From: Datura wrightii
Taxonomy: Eukaryota; Streptophyta; Magnoliopsida; Solanales; Solanaceae
Length of the DNA: 64,000 nucleotides
Assembly (NCBI GenBank): GCA_035772735.1
Contig: JASDFA010000019.1
Coordinates: 39,331,001 to 39,395,000, forward strand
Direction of reading: 5' to 3'
Each line of letters opens with the position of its first letter. Positions within the stretch are counted from its first letter, which is position 1. This document shows, in pieces, positions 1 through 11,597 of this stretch. The position numbers and the translations under genes are program-made. The notes under the pieces are model-generated. The model made no database searches, was not told the DNA's origin, and saw nothing but the letters and a program-made list of their open reading frames with translations.

Positions 1-662
1 GGACAATCTCTAAAATAGCCCTTCTAACATTCCCACCTGATCTAAGGTTTCACCATCTTTCTACATAAACTTGGAGATCTTCCTTCTCAACTCCTTGGTT
101 CTCCATGAAGAGAAAAACATGTTGATGAATTTGCTGGAAAGAGTCTCCCATGTGGTGATGGAACCTAGTTGCTCAATTTGAAGCCACTCCTTGGCTTCAC
201 CCATCAATGAGAATGGAAACAATGTCAGCTTAACATATACACGTTCTGGTAGTGGAACTCGCTCAGCTCCACGAACGTCATCAGATTCCTGTGGGTATCC
301 TCATGCGGCTTGCCCTGATATTGACAAGTGTTTTGGACCACCTGCATGGTCCCTTCCTTTAGCTAAAAGTTCCTAGTGATAGCCGTCTTGATGATCACTT
401 TAGAAGCATTCTCCAAGTTCAGCCTAGCAAAGTTCAACACTGGAACTCTCTCTTGATTGTTGTCCTATACCTACTCATTTTTCTCCATGATTAACCTTCG
501 AAAGATTCTCTCAATTTTGGGATCAAGATAAGGCAAAAGTGATTTTTGACTTCTCATACTTGTCATACACAGAGCACACAACCCTATAAAATTCACAAAA
601 ACAAAAAAAACAAACATAAAATACATAATAGCGGAATAATATCCTAAACTACAAATGATCAA
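1..662 (-). pseudogene. gag remnant of element K
   Basis: Minus-strand relic of an Athila-type gag (capsid/nucleocapsid precursor). The N-terminus is readable at 557-471 with residues LDPKIERIFRRLIMEKNE, matching the gag starts of C and E, and an ATG is present at 557. Downstream (towards base 1) frameshifts and stops break it, but DNA similarity to the C gag (47391-48028) continues through the retrotransposon-gag domain. No intact frame remains. The gag C-terminus, protease and the rest lie outside the window. Confidence 0.75.
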
Positions 663-670
663 TATTCAAG

Positions 671-688
671 TCCCCCACAACGTCATCA
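671..688 (-). other. Primer-binding site, degraded (tRNA-Asp type)
   Basis: The 18 bases occupy the position of the PBS just inside the LTR and resemble the complement of the plant tRNA-Asp 3' end (tccccggcaacggcgcca), with several mismatches. Cleaner versions lie at 14416, 20839 and 56584. Confidence 0.6.
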
Positions 689-697
689 AAAACTTGA

Positions 698-2322
698 TAT
701 TGCCCAAGTGCACGCAAGCGCACGTGGTCATCAACTAATATAGGACTGGAAGCCCCGATTATCGTACCCATGAAGACTTGTTAGTTCAATCTTTATATGG
801 TTTTTACATTATTTTTCTATTCTAACAGAACAATTGAAATGGGAAATGGTTTGGGAAATTAAACTATTAAAATCATTAAATGTAAAACTAACTAAAGCGG
901 GTGCTAGCTTGGTTTTACTTCGATGATGATGAAAATCTAGGGAGATAGCACTTGTTTGGTTTCAAGTTATGTTTTCAAGATGTGATTACACTGGAATGAT
1001 TCTTCCTATGGTTTCTAGTTGCAAGTTACTATCCTATTCCTTGCCACTATCCCTAGCATCCAAGAACTATTTCATGAATCCTAACGCCTATATCCCTATG
1101 GTCGCAACAGAAACATGAAATGACGATTATGCCTACTTGTATTTCAGCTAAAAAGGGTTGAAAGGTATATCCCTATCCTCATCAACAACTTATATCCTCT
1201 CACCAATGGGTACAAGGGTCTTTAAATTCTTGTTCTATATTTATCTTTAACCCTTTCGATTCCTCTTCCCAAGTTCAACCGAAAGCCAACAGATTTACTT
1301 ATAAGGTCATCAATCTCATAAATAAGCAAATAAAATAAGTAAATACAAACAACCATAACGAAGAATTGAAACTAGATTAAATCAGTCTTTTAAACAATCA
1401 ACCATCCACCATGGCCAAAATCTAGAGTATGAGTTTAGCCACTCATAGACAAGTTGAAAAACGAATCTTAATCATCATCATTCAAGAGTAAAGCAATAAA
1501 GAAGAGAAGAAACCTATTGTAGAACTTGTCTTCCTTCCAAACGGCTTACAAGCCTCTATAAATGAAATACAGACTATAAAAATGATCAAAATATGATTAA
1601 CAAATGCCCTAGAGGATATATTTATAGTTGAGTCTTCAAATGACGCTTCTTCTCTCCAATACTTAGCTTTAAAATCAGCAATTTTAGCTACGGAATAGGT
1701 CTGGAGCACCGCCCCACCTATCTCACCACAGAATTAGTCAAATTTCCTCTGAAGAGTAGCTTTGGGAAAGACGTGGTGTGCCGCCCCACTTATCTCACCA
1801 AGGACTTAGCCAATTTTCTGCACTTCTAACACCTATGGTGTGCCACTCTCACCATAGAACTAGAGTGTTAATTAGTAAAATTTCTGAACATTTGGGCCAT
1901 CTAGCGCGTGGCTCCCTCTATCTCACCAAAATTATGGGAATTTTCTCTAAGTCTAGAATGCTCTGGGCTCCATGCCCTCCATCTTGCTAAGATGTTGAAT
2001 GAACATCCTTTGAAGTTAAGGACTTGGCGCGAGGTGCCATCCATAGCCCCAGAAATGATGAAATTATCTCATGATGTTGAGGACTGGGCAGTGGGTGCCA
2101 ACCATAGCCCCCAACCTTCTTGTCATCTTCTCAAACCTTCAACCTTGGATCATTTTGGGTCCTTTTCCCTTTGTTTCCTGCTCAAAACACCTCAAATCGT
2201 TTGTTAGGACACAAAATACACAAACATATGAGTTTATATATTTCTTAAACATTATGAACTCAAAACAATGTAAAAGATGGGAAAAAACAAGGTAAATGGC
2301 CATAAAATTATGCCTAACATCT
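698..2322 (-). repeat. 5' LTR of element K
   Basis: About 1,625 bp, colinear with the LTRs at 48205-49836 and 56611-58250. The inner edge follows the same 'aaaacttga' spacer as in C and E. The outer edge aligns with the '...ccaacatca' ends of those LTRs, here mutated to '...ctaacatct'. Around 1700-2120 it carries a series of roughly 75-90 bp degenerate units containing gccgcccc...atctcacca, typical of this subfamily's U3. Confidence 0.8.
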
Positions 2323-3272
2323 GTAGTATATTTAATATAATTAAGAGATTTATAAACGACTTTTAAATTTTTTAACATGACACATAAATAAGAAAAAATA
2401 GAAAAAATATCAAAAAAAGAATAAAAAAGATAAAGTGTGTTCTGGGTCATTGAGAGGTGCCACATCACATTGTCTATACCTTCCTCTATAAATATGTATA
2501 TAGGTATATAGATGGTATTAATGTGTGCAGTATTTTTTAATCTTTCATATTCTTTTTAGAGGAAGAAGAATCCATAAAGTCTCCACCACACACTCACATA
2601 CATGTTGGTATTATTCTCTTTTATTTAATGAAAAATAAAAAAATAAATAACATATTTTAACTCTTCACAATTAATTCATGTAACATCTCTAAATCGTAAG
2701 CATATGTGGAGTGGAAGAATTAAGTTATTCTTTTAATAAATAGTTCACATTCATCTAAATAACAATTTCTTTAAATTGTAGCTTCGTTAATGAAAAGATA
2801 ATATCTTTCAGAAGTTTTGAAGTTACATGTGTTTATGAAAATTTTGTCATTAAAGCAAGAGTAATGTTTCATTACATTAACTCCATTTTGTCTTCTTATG
2901 ATTTTTCTGATCATGAAACCGTAAATGGTGTACCTATTTAAGGAGCATCATTTGTGACCTAAAAATATATCATTTTCCTCATTATCTAAAATAGTTATTT
3001 TTCTTATTTTAGTTTTTCTGGGCAATTATTTTTTGCAAATTCTAAACTTTCAGCCACGAGTACACGTGTTTGAAAGATCTGCGGAACCTTGGGGAGTGAT
3101 CGGCCTTAATGATTTGCACTGGAGTTGGGCCAAAATCTCTTTTCAGATAGTGTCTTGCCACAACAAAGTATTTATAATAAGTTTTTACCATTGTATTAAT
3201 TTTTGTTCTATATCAATATTGTAGTATTTTTCCAAATAATTTGAAAGCTTTTTCCGAATACAATATTGATGA
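2323..3272. other. AT-rich stretch before the Copia gag
   Basis: No gene is visible. It probably holds the 5' LTR and leader of Copia element Y, since a TATA-like box (tataaata, 2487-2494) lies upstream and the Y gag ATG is at 3273. I could not fix LTR borders or a primer-binding site, and the matching 3' LTR is not in the window. Confidence 0.4.
2487..2494 (+). promoter_or_regulatory. Possible TATA box of Copia element Y
   Basis: tataaata in a locally AT-rich run, about 780 bp before the Y gag ATG and on the same strand. It would fit a promoter in the Y 5' LTR, but the LTR itself is not delimited. Confidence 0.3.
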
Positions 3273-4141
3273 ATGGCTATTTCCTTGAACAAAACTTCTT
3301 GTAATCTGTCAAAGCTTGAGCCTTTGAATGGAAGTAATTTTAAACATTGGTCATAGAAACTTCTCATTTTCTTTGAACAATTAGAAGTTGATTATGTTTT
3401 ATTTAACGAACCTCCTACTGATGGTTCTAACACTACTACTGGTTCTAGCACTATTACGATTGTTGATGATGCTGGTAAAAAGAAGTTCGAAAACGATAAT
3501 AAAATTGTTGGAGGACATTTTTTAAACCATATGACGAATCATTTGTTTGATTTATTTGTTACTTATAAATCTGCGGAAGGAAATATTGGACAATTTGAAA
3601 AAGAAATACGGTGTTGACGATGCAGGAAAGAAAAATATGTTGTTGGACAATGTATTAAGTTCCAGATGGTTGACAATAATACAATCATGGAACAAGTTCC
3701 CAAATATGAGAACTTGACCACTGATGTTATCAACAAGGAAATGAAGATGTTTGAGATTTTCAAGCCACTGTTCTACTTGAAAAATTCCCACCATCTTGGA
3801 GTGATTCGGAGATCAATTGAAGAATAAGAAGAAGAATTTGACTCTCCAAGAATTAATCAGTCACATAAGGACTGAAGAGGCAAACCGTCTCAAAGATAAG
3901 ATGGAAACTCTTTCTCTTAATTCTTCTAAAGCTAAACCTTGTGAAATATTTTGGTACTATTGTGACAGACAAGTTCAAAGGCAAGCAGAAGAAAGTCCCG
4001 AAAAACAGACACGTGGAGAATAAAAATCACTTCAACAAGTCGGAGAGCCAAATCAAAAAATCAAAGGGACCTTGTTTTGTTTGTGGGAAACTTAGTAACA
4101 GGGTTGCCCAGTGCTATAAAAGACAAGGTCAAAACTCATAG
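3273..4141 (+). pseudogene. Copia gag (element Y)
   Basis: The capsid-nucleocapsid protein of a Copia element. The ATG at 3273 opens a frame beginning MAISLNKTSC and containing the Copia gag N-terminal pattern (LNGSNFKHWS). It is broken by TAG at 3354 where related proteins have Q, and then by several frameshifts, so later gag pieces appear in other frames (3817-4141). A CCHC-type zinc knuckle at about 4073-4114 reads CFVCGKLSNRVAQC; the expected histidine is N, so zinc binding is probably lost. It is followed by protease and integrase in the usual order. Confidence 0.8.
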
Positions 4142-4189
4142 CAGGGACAACAAGATGATGTCCAAGCTCATCATACTGAAGATAATGAA

Positions 4190-5541
4190 GTGATTGTTGT
4201 TGTAGTAGTAATGGTGAGCCTGGTGGCTAACAAGATAGACTGAGTGTTGGATACGGGTTCTTCAAGTCATTTCTGCACCACCAAAGAGTTATTCCATGAC
4301 TTTGAGGAGTCTAATGATGGCAAGTGTGTATACATGGGTAACTCCACTACTGTTGGAGTTGTGAGTAAAGAAAATTATTTACTTAAATTAACTTCTGAAA
4401 AAACTTTAGCCTTGAACAATGTTCTGTATGTTCCCTCCCTCTGTAGAAACTTAGTTTCTGGAGGACTTCTCAACATAGAAAGCCTTAAACTTATTTTTAA
4501 CTATGATAAAATAATTATTTCTCATAGAGGAGACTTTGTTGGGAAGGGATATCCTAGTGGGGGCTTATTCGTGCTGAATATTGTTCAAGAGATTGTCAAA
4601 AATGCAAGTATTTCTAATTCTGCTTATATTGCTGAGTCTGTTAATTTGTGGTATGGTACACTAGATCATGTTAATCTTGCTTCTATTAAAAAACTTAGAA
4701 AAAAATCAAATTAATCTCTGTCAAAAAATGATAATATTTCTAAGTGTCATGTGTGCGTAGAAGCAAAGCATGCCAAGAAACCTTTCAAATCTATTACTAG
4801 TAGAAAGACCGAATTGCTTGAAGTAGTACATTCAGATTTAGCAGATTTCAAAAACACTGTTAGCAAAGGTGAAAAAAAGTATTAAATTACTATTGTTGAT
4901 GATTTTTATAGATACACTAGGATATATCTTCTTAAGTCTAAAGATGAGGTTGAAAACATGTTTCTTAAATACAAAGCAGAAGTGAAAAATCAATTAGACA
5001 TGAAAATCAAAGACTTAGATCTGATAGGGGTGGTGAATACAGTACTAAAACTCTAGAGGCTTTTTGTGAGGAAAATGGTATTATACATGAGGTCAGTGCT
5101 CCCTATACTCCCCAATAAAATGGTGTAGCTGAAGGCAAAAAATCGAACCTTAAGGAAATTATGAACTCTATGCTTTTAAGTCGGGTTATCCGATAACATG
5201 TGGGGGGGGGGGTAGCTGTCTTGTCTGCATGCTATATTCTTAAAAGAGTCCCTTATAAGAAACTGGACAAGACCCCATATGAGTTGTGGAAAGAATTTGC
5301 CCCGAACTTGAAATTTCTAAAAGTGTGGGGGTGTTTAACTAAGGTTGGTCTACTTGATTTTAAATGGGTAAATGTAGGTTCTAAGACTTTTGACACTATC
5401 TTTATTGCTTATGCTCAAAATAGTGCTGCATATAGATTTATATTTTTAAATAATCATTCTATTTGTGAATCTAGAGATGTAGAATTTTTTGAGCATGTTT
5501 TTCCATTAAAAAATAATGTGACTAGTGATGTGCAAAATAAT
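4190..5541 (+). pseudogene. Copia protease and integrase (element Y)
   Basis: The aspartic protease motif LDTGSSSHFC lies at 4247 onward; the codon just before it is TGA where W is normal. A GAG-pre-integrase segment follows (LWYGTLDHVNLASIKKL, up to 4714), then the integrase core at about 4741-5200 with AKHAKKPF, an HSDLADF stretch, VDDFYRYT and a SDRGGEY region after a frameshift. TAA at 5116 replaces the second Q of the normal PQQNG. An 11-G run at 5202-5212 disturbs the frame before 5200-5553, which covers the integrase C-terminus. The last codons are cut by insertion of Z at 5541/5542 and resume at 17650. Confidence 0.85.
5537..5541. repeat. Target-site duplication of Z (ATAAT), partner 17645-17649
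   Basis: ATAAT occurs immediately outside both ends of Z, and the Copia coding sequence continues from one side to the other after removing Z and one copy. Confidence 0.8.
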
Positions 5542-6127
5542 AGTCACGACTGAGCTTAGACCTCGAGCGCAACGCGGGAATTAGACCATGAATGTCCCTA
5601 ATCTAACCCAAAACATAATTCTAACATAGCAACAACTAATAGAACATATTTGAGCGGAAGGTTAACTACAATATAACTAATCAAAAGGAAAGGATAAAGA
5701 TCTGATAACAACACTTAACTATAAGCTAATACTAATACTACACTTTCTGAAAGCCTTTACTGATCTAATAAGTTGCTGGGAACAAGTCCCCAGCTACCTC
5801 CAAAATCTGCAACTAGAAATGTATTGAAATAAAGAAAACATAAGTTCCGTCCTCAGAAGATGAGGACTCACCACTGTCAGCTGATAGAATTTGGAACGTG
5901 TCTAACCATAAGGCTGAGTATAAATACCTGGATCTATATCATAAGTGATATAGCACATAAAATATGTGGTCAGTACTTGAAATATAGTGGGTATATGGGA
6001 AATGTAACTGAAATGAGAACATACTATGAATCTGAGGAAAAACTGTATATATACATGGCTGAATGCGTAAGCTGAGGTAAAGTACAATGACCTTTTCTGA
6101 GATGCATGAATACTAACATGAGATGCT
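5542..6127 (-). repeat. Solo LTR Z, left part
   Basis: The 3' portion (minus-strand sense) of the solo LTR. No coding content. It ends at the ATGCT target site of A. Confidence 0.8.
6123..6127. repeat. Target-site duplication of A (ATGCT), partner 15857-15861
   Basis: ATGCT lies directly outside both LTRs of A (before 6128 and after 15856). Confidence 0.9.
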
Positions 6128-7544
6128 TGTTCAGGGTGTTATATGGGTATAAAACTCACACACAAGTGCACGTGGTCGAACAAGTAGTAAAGTGGCTTAA
6201 GTAAGACAAGTATCGATCCCACAGGGACTGGGATGAAGTGCAATCTACTCAAGTGTACTATATTTCGAGTCTAAAAATGCAGACAACGGTGTAACCAAGA
6301 GTTTGATATTTTGTTTTATAATTTTTATGCTAAAGCTAAAACAACTATCTAATGTGAGTCTGAACTATGAATAAGAGCATGCTGAGGTTAAACAAACATG
6401 TAATGAAATTAATTATCGATGTAATTTGGTTAGTCTTTTCCTCCGGTTGCTAGCCAAGAACATTTGCCAAGAGATTAAAACTCTCGTATTTAACCTCACT
6501 TAAGAATCATGAACCATCCACCTACATTTCTGTGATTAAATGCAATTCATGTTCTAGCCATACAAACCCGATTCCTAAATTGACTAATACGACTTTCAGG
6601 TATATTTCTATCCTGAAAGTAAATCAATTCCCATTTTTTCCAAATCAAGTAAAGATCATATCCTATTAATTCACAATTTTCCAATTTCTTGCTCTCTCGA
6701 GTGAAACCGGACTTTTTGGATATACATTAACGTAGGCCACACATTAATGCAGTAAGAACAAGAATTAATAGAACAACCATGGAAGAAAAGATGAAAAACC
6801 AAAGAATCAAAGATCACATTTCATTACAGGTGTTCATAACCTCAGCAAGAAGATGAATTAGCCACTCATTTGTGGATTAAACATCGTTAAATGAGTGTTA
6901 AACATACAAGCAAATGAATACAAGAAGAAGGAAAGAGAGAAAAACCCTGATAATTTCGTCCCCTCAACTGCCTGTAACCCACATTCTTGCTCCACCAAGT
7001 CAGAATATTGAAAAATGAACCTAAGTGTTCTATTTATACTGGTGGGAATTTTTCCCGAAATAACGAGCAACGTGTCACGGAGTGCATCGCGGAGCACTGC
7101 CTCCGTGACACACTATGGACGCGGACCTTCACTGGAACTGGGGGTCCAGGAAATAAAGCCCAACGTGGCACGACGCGCAACGCGGAGCCAAGCCACCGTG
7201 CCACGGACCCATCGCGAACCCACACTGGAATTGGGCTGAAATTCCCATCCAGGCAGAAGGCCTCCGCGATGGCAACGTGACACGGCTCCATCGTAGAGCC
7301 CCTTTATTTTGTGCTTTCCAATGTCTTGTCCCTTGCTCGTATCCAAGTCCAACCCCGATATCCTCCAACATGCATTTTAGCTTCCCGAAATTCATTTTAC
7401 CTGCAAAACAATGCTAATCATGTTGGTTAGTATAAATTCACATTTTATTACCAATTACATGAGAATGTATACACATTGATAGATAAATAAGGCTAAAATG
7501 TCACTTTTGAGTATCACTTGGGCATATAACTTTGCCCAAGATCA
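6128..7544 (-). repeat. 3' LTR of element A
   Basis: 1,417 bp, plus-strand limits tgttcag...agatca, matching 14440-15856. It contains the U3 40-bp palindrome (7072-7111) and several overlapping GC-rich reading frames that are not genes. The outer U3 terminus forms an inverted repeat, cttgggca...tgcccaag. Confidence 0.9.
7072..7111 (-). repeat. 40-bp palindromic unit in the A 3' LTR
   Basis: Perfect 11-bp arms GTGTCACGGAG / CTCCGTGACAC around an 18-bp centre that contains CGCGGAG. The unit lies 5' (in sense) of the LTR TATA box. Sister units are at 15384, 11462, 11558, 19848, 23675, 23775 and 28153. Confidence 0.85.
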
Positions 7545-7562
7545 CTTACCCCACACTTAAAT
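7545..7562 (-). other. Polypurine tract of element A
   Basis: On the minus strand this reads ATTTAAGTGTGGGGTAAG directly before the 3' LTR, the normal place for plus-strand DNA priming. The same tract precedes the B 3' LTR at 27698-27715. Confidence 0.8.
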
Positions 7563-7564
7563 CC

Positions 7565-7582
7565 TTGTTCGTCCTCGAACAA
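7565..7582 (-). other. Hairpin 5' of the PPT (A)
   Basis: TTGTTCG-AGGA-CGAACAA on the minus strand, a perfect 7-bp stem with a 4-nt loop. Equivalents with wobble changes lie at 27678-27695 (B) and 49856-49873 (E). Confidence 0.6.
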
Positions 7583-9341
7583 CAATCCTACACTTCATGC
7601 AATTAACATCCCAACCTCGCTACTTTGGTTTGACAATTTAGGCTACGGTCATACCGATTATTCAATACAGCAAATCATCAAGAAAACATGCATGGTCCTA
7701 TCAATGCAATGACCTTCAATACATCAAGACCTCCTAGACTTAAGAATCGACTCTCGATATAGGCAAACTCATGCAAATCAGCTGATCAAGATATCCAACA
7801 CGAAAATTAATCTCTCATCAAGCATGTGCCCTCACAACACAAGAGAATCTTCCCCTTTTTGCTCATATGACTCGCAAAATTTTAAGCAGGGGCATGTAAA
7901 CACAATTTCGCTCTCTCTCCTAAAAGAATTCACATGCATCATGTCATGACCTATAAGCTTGCCCTTAGTGTATTACTCCACTAATATAAAGAAGTGTGAT
8001 GTAAGATTACATAGGACTTTAACTGGTTGTAATGGAAGCTACGGAACTAGTAAATATTGGGTTAGCCAATAATAGCCACTAGCATCCTTAAGCGCCTTTT
8101 CAACACATCCCATTAACTCATGGACATTGTTTCTTCTTTCATCCTCCCATTCTTAATGTTTTTCTTTATTTTGGCCCATCTTATTAAGCACACTTGACAC
8201 AACAACAAAGATTATTCATGCACCTTCATTATAGTTTCTTTATAACAAGTGCACCTTCAACCTTTTCTTTTTTCTATCACTCTGCTTTTCTTTTTCTTTT
8301 CACCATTCTCACTCTTTGACACTTTGGGAAAATGATTTTCTCTTCTTAAGCGCTTGAGAGTTTTGTATCGACTTTGCGGCTAATGAAAATAAGGGATTAA
8401 GCTCGGTTTACACTTTTTGACAAAAGAAAAAAATAATAGGCTAAAGGCTCAACGGGCTGACTAGGGTATACAATCAAGGTGGGTACGACAATGAAAAATA
8501 GAAACTTTCGATTAAAATAAAGAAATGCCTACATCCTTTCCTACAATACACCTCCTTCATTTCGTTTCGTACACACACCAAGCAAGTTCTAGACATTTCA
8601 CAACAACATGGAATAACAACACCTCACTTCACACTTATTGCACATGCTCAACTCAAGATGTATTCACAGACTCTTCATTCAGCTAATTACAGGAATTCAA
8701 ACATTAAGCCTCAATCACACAGAATCGACTCTATGGCCTAGGTATCTCAAGATATTTACAAAGTTGCATGCTTTCATACGAATCACCTTTGCATTTTAAA
8801 TATCATGTACAACACGCAACCAGAATTTCGCAACCATAAAGTAACTATGGGGTTTGTGATGCAACCCACCAAAGAAAAAACAACTAAAAAAAATCTAAAC
8901 TAAAAATATCTACTCCTAACGACTACATTTCCCTTAAGACGGTCGTCATCCATCCATCATAGGGAACGGTCACTACTATGACTTCGGTTCAATGGGACCA
9001 TTCTCGGTAAAAGAACTGAAAACAAACGCCGAGAAACCCAAGAAGTAAAAAAAAAATTGAAAATATCGATCATTTCGATAACAAAAATATGTACAAAATC
9101 AGCTAGCACCATTCAGCAACACACGTCAATTTCACCTAAATTTACAATACAGAACAACAACTTAACAATTCACAAATCACAGGGAACAACAAAATTTCAC
9201 ATGCACGACAACAGATTAGAGCATACATACATAACAGCACAACCAATATCTAACTACTCCCACCCCACACTTAGCTCGAACACTGTCCCTAGTGTTCACA
9301 AAAATCAAAATAGCACAAAATCGGGTGGTGGAACTCCCTGA
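7583..9341 (-). other. 3' untranslated region of ORF2 in A
   Basis: About 1.76 kb without a coding frame, colinear with 25923-27677 of B and weakly with 49874-51698 of E. It contains the strongly conserved island at 8929-8976. Confidence 0.7.
8929..8976 (-). other. Conserved 3'-UTR island (A)
   Basis: Contains cccttaagacggtcgtcatc and a TTCCCT...AGGGAA inverted repeat. It is nearly identical in B (26292-26337) and still recognisable in the diverged E (51191-51234), although neighbouring sequence differs. Confidence 0.6.
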
Positions 9342-10561
9342 TCAATCAAAGTACTCCACTTCTTCATCAGGTGCTGCTGCTTCATCTCCCATGTCTGAAT
9401 CACCCCCGTCGTCATCATCGGACTCCACATCGGAGTCCTCCCGATGTGTCTCCTTGTCTGTGGGGACGTCATCATCCGTGGGCTCTACAAATGCTGGCCC
9501 CTCTCGGCATAGAGCCTTGGCGTTCTTGTCGAAGGGGTAGTCTAGCTCGAGCTGCCATAGCTCCTCCTCTGTCGCCGGCCTCCCGCCTATCCTCAGCTGG
9601 AGCATTTGCATCCCATACATGCGAGCCATATACTGATCATCACGAGCATGTCGCTCGCCAAGTGTAAGCACTGGCCCGTGGCTGGTGTCGGGTGCCTTAG
9701 TTTTAGTAACATCTAAGGCCCGCCACTCCATCTGCGGGATTTAATCAAGGGCCTCTTCCTCGACATCTAGGCCCCTGAGGAAGGTGGTGAGTAGTCCACC
9801 AAAGTCGTACCTGTGCCCCTGATGCAACCGGGCTCTCTTCATGGCGGAGATAATCACCGCCCCACGTTGATCTCCAGCCCTTTCATCAGGGCGTACACCA
9901 GGCATACACGATCCCGGGTTATATCTCTCATATGCACCCCCGGGATTAGGCAGGAACAGACAATCTTCAGCCATATTCTGGCTTCCCTATTCATCTATGA
10001 ATAGGGCAAATTCTGATGGTAGCCCCTCTCTGTGTGTCTACTCCATCTAGCTGTCGATCGGGTCCCACACAAGGTGCGTCTGATGTCCGCATATGGTGGG
10101 GTAATGTTCAGCTGTCGGAGCACGTGGGCGTATGTGTCCAACGCTCCTATGATGGCATTGAGGTGGTAGGGCTCGAATGTGACTATTTGCCCTCTGATTT
10201 TTATGGTGTGACTTCTGAGGGTCGGGTTCCAATTGGCATAGAATTCCCGAATCAGGTGCAAGTTACATTCCTTGGGCTCTTCAAAGATGAAGTTGAGCCC
10301 AGCTGTCTCGATCCGGTGTACAATCCTAGGGAACTCATGTGCCAACGGTTCCCGTGCGATATGCTCCTCGGGGAAGTATTTGTTTTCTTTGTGCTTTGCG
10401 TACCACTTCTTCCCCTTATCCATCACCCATATTGTTCCGTATTGGTGGCGTTGGCCGCGTGGAATTGCTGGTGCTGTTGGGACTGCTGTGCCTAGTCTGA
10501 TTCGCTTCCTTCCGGCGCCAGAAGTTGATGCGCCTTTCCCTTTTTCTTGCCTGCTCGCCAT
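9342..10561 (-). pseudogene. ORF2 of element A: 'putative plant transposon protein'-like
   Basis: Minus-strand gene of about 400 codons, disrupted by frameshifts. I take ATG 10561 (MASRQEKGKG) as the start rather than ATG 10573, because B and E also start MAS at this point and 10573 lies upstream of the predicted splice acceptor. The N-terminal piece (10561-9995) has a basic segment (RKRIRLG) and the core LIREFYANWNPTLRSHTIKI. The middle (9974-9741) and the C-terminal piece (9731-9342) follow in other frames. The protein ends in an acidic tail rich in D and E, closing EEVEYFD. The family is widespread in plant annotations; its biochemical role is unknown to me. It replaces RT-integrase in this element. 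Confidence 0.75.
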
Positions 10562-10566
10562 TTTAC

Positions 10567-11259
10567 CTGTCAACCCAAGTAGACAAGATCAATGTTAAGA
10601 CACTAAGTATTAACTTCGGCTAAAGTCGAGTTAAGCTAAGCTACCCCACACTTAGTCCTTAGCTACAGTTACAACATACCGGCAAGATCATGCTTAATTG
10701 TATAAATAAACAACCAACTATACAAACATGCTTAGTGCATATGAAGAATTCGACGGTATATATTCTATGTACTACTCAGACTTCTTACAGTTAACAACAA
10801 TCATTACCATCGATAACCTTTTAATCCATCGCACTTAGCAAGGAAAAACAAAGAAACGAAAACAACAACAAGAATTTATCTACACGAACCTATACAACCA
10901 ACCAAATTCTTGCAATTTCAATATTCCTCTAACCTGAGAATCCGTCGTTCTATCAACATCCTAACAATTAGTACATCGACTCATCTCATTCAACATGTAC
11001 ATCCCGGCATGAATTTCACAAGTTCACTACATTTTCCACTTCAAATTTAAAAATAAGCCCTAGAAATGATGATATCAAAACAATTCGATTGGATTATGCA
11101 ATTAACGAGTTCAAGTAATCATAATAACATTCCAAACATTCATCAACAACAATTCAATTGAATTCATGATTAATTTCTACTTAGGGAAAACTTAGCTCAC
11201 CTCACATGCTCAATATCGAAGAAATTCGACAAGAAATGAGATGAAATCGAAGAACATAC
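10567..11259 (-). other. Predicted intron in the ORF2 5' UTR (A)
   Basis: Minus-strand donor CAAG|GTATGT (intron begins 11259) and acceptor TTGACAG|GTAAAATG (intron ends 10567), 693 bp. The acceptor lies 5 bases before the ATG. The same borders occur in B and, with different surrounding sequence, in E. Confidence 0.6.
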
Positions 11260-11447
11260 CTTGAAGTTGAAGAATTGAAGCAAACTTGATGATTTTCTTA
11301 GCCTATTCCGTGTCATGTTGAAGGGGGATGGGTTTTGGGGAGTTTGGTCACGGAATGAGTGAAAAATAAGGAAAAGGAAGGGGTTTTCGGGGTTAAAAAG
11401 TAGAAAAATCGCGCGGGTCACCCGGCGACCCGGTGTGACCCGTCGCG

Positions 11448-11455
11448 ATATATAA
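11448..11455 (-). promoter_or_regulatory. TATA-like box of the internal ORF2 promoter (A)
   Basis: TTATATAT on the minus strand, immediately downstream of two 40-bp palindromes and about 190 bases before the predicted splice donor. Confidence 0.5.
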
Positions 11456-11461
11456 GGCAAC

Positions 11462-11501
11462 ATGTCACGGAGTGCATCGCGGTGCACTGCCTCCGTGACA
11501 C
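11462..11501 (-). repeat. 40-bp palindromic unit, internal promoter, proximal (A)
   Basis: Ten of the 11 arm positions pair. The unit ends 6-7 bp before the internal TATA-like box. Confidence 0.8.
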
Positions 11502-11557
11502 GGAGCCATCACAAGCCTGTTCTGGAAATTTTTAAAAAATCCAGATTATACCTCAAC

Positions 11558-11597
11558 GTGTCACGGAGGGTAACGCGGAGGTCCACCTCCGTGACAC
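11558..11597 (-). repeat. 40-bp palindromic unit, internal promoter, distal (A)
   Basis: Perfect 11-bp arms GTGTCACGGAG/CTCCGTGACAC. It starts 96 bp from its neighbour at 11462. Confidence 0.8.

Larger units (their letters stand above)
1..2322 (-). mobile_element. Partial Athila-type LTR retrotransposon (element K)
   Basis: The right-hand end of a minus-strand element that continues off the left edge. Reading right to left it shows a 5' LTR, a degraded tRNA-Asp primer-binding site and the start of gag. Its LTR and gag match elements C and E further right, so it belongs to the same subfamily. No target-site duplication can be tested because the other end is outside the window. Confidence 0.8.

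Noticed and set aside
5202..5212. Run of 11 G as a functional element (frameshift site or quadruplex).
   Set aside because: It lies in a decayed Copia integrase with many other lesions; expansion or sequencing error is more likely.
7034..7395. Several overlapping reading frames on both strands (also 15346-15729, 19733-20101, 27970-28406).
   Set aside because: They lie in the GC-rich palindromic U3 of the A/B LTRs and match no protein family; low stop density comes from base composition.
10016..10598. Plus-strand frames opposite ORF2 of A (and 24737-25247, 25597-25939 in B).
   Set aside because: Antisense shadows of ORF2; the coding-like similarity and conserved motifs are on the other strand.
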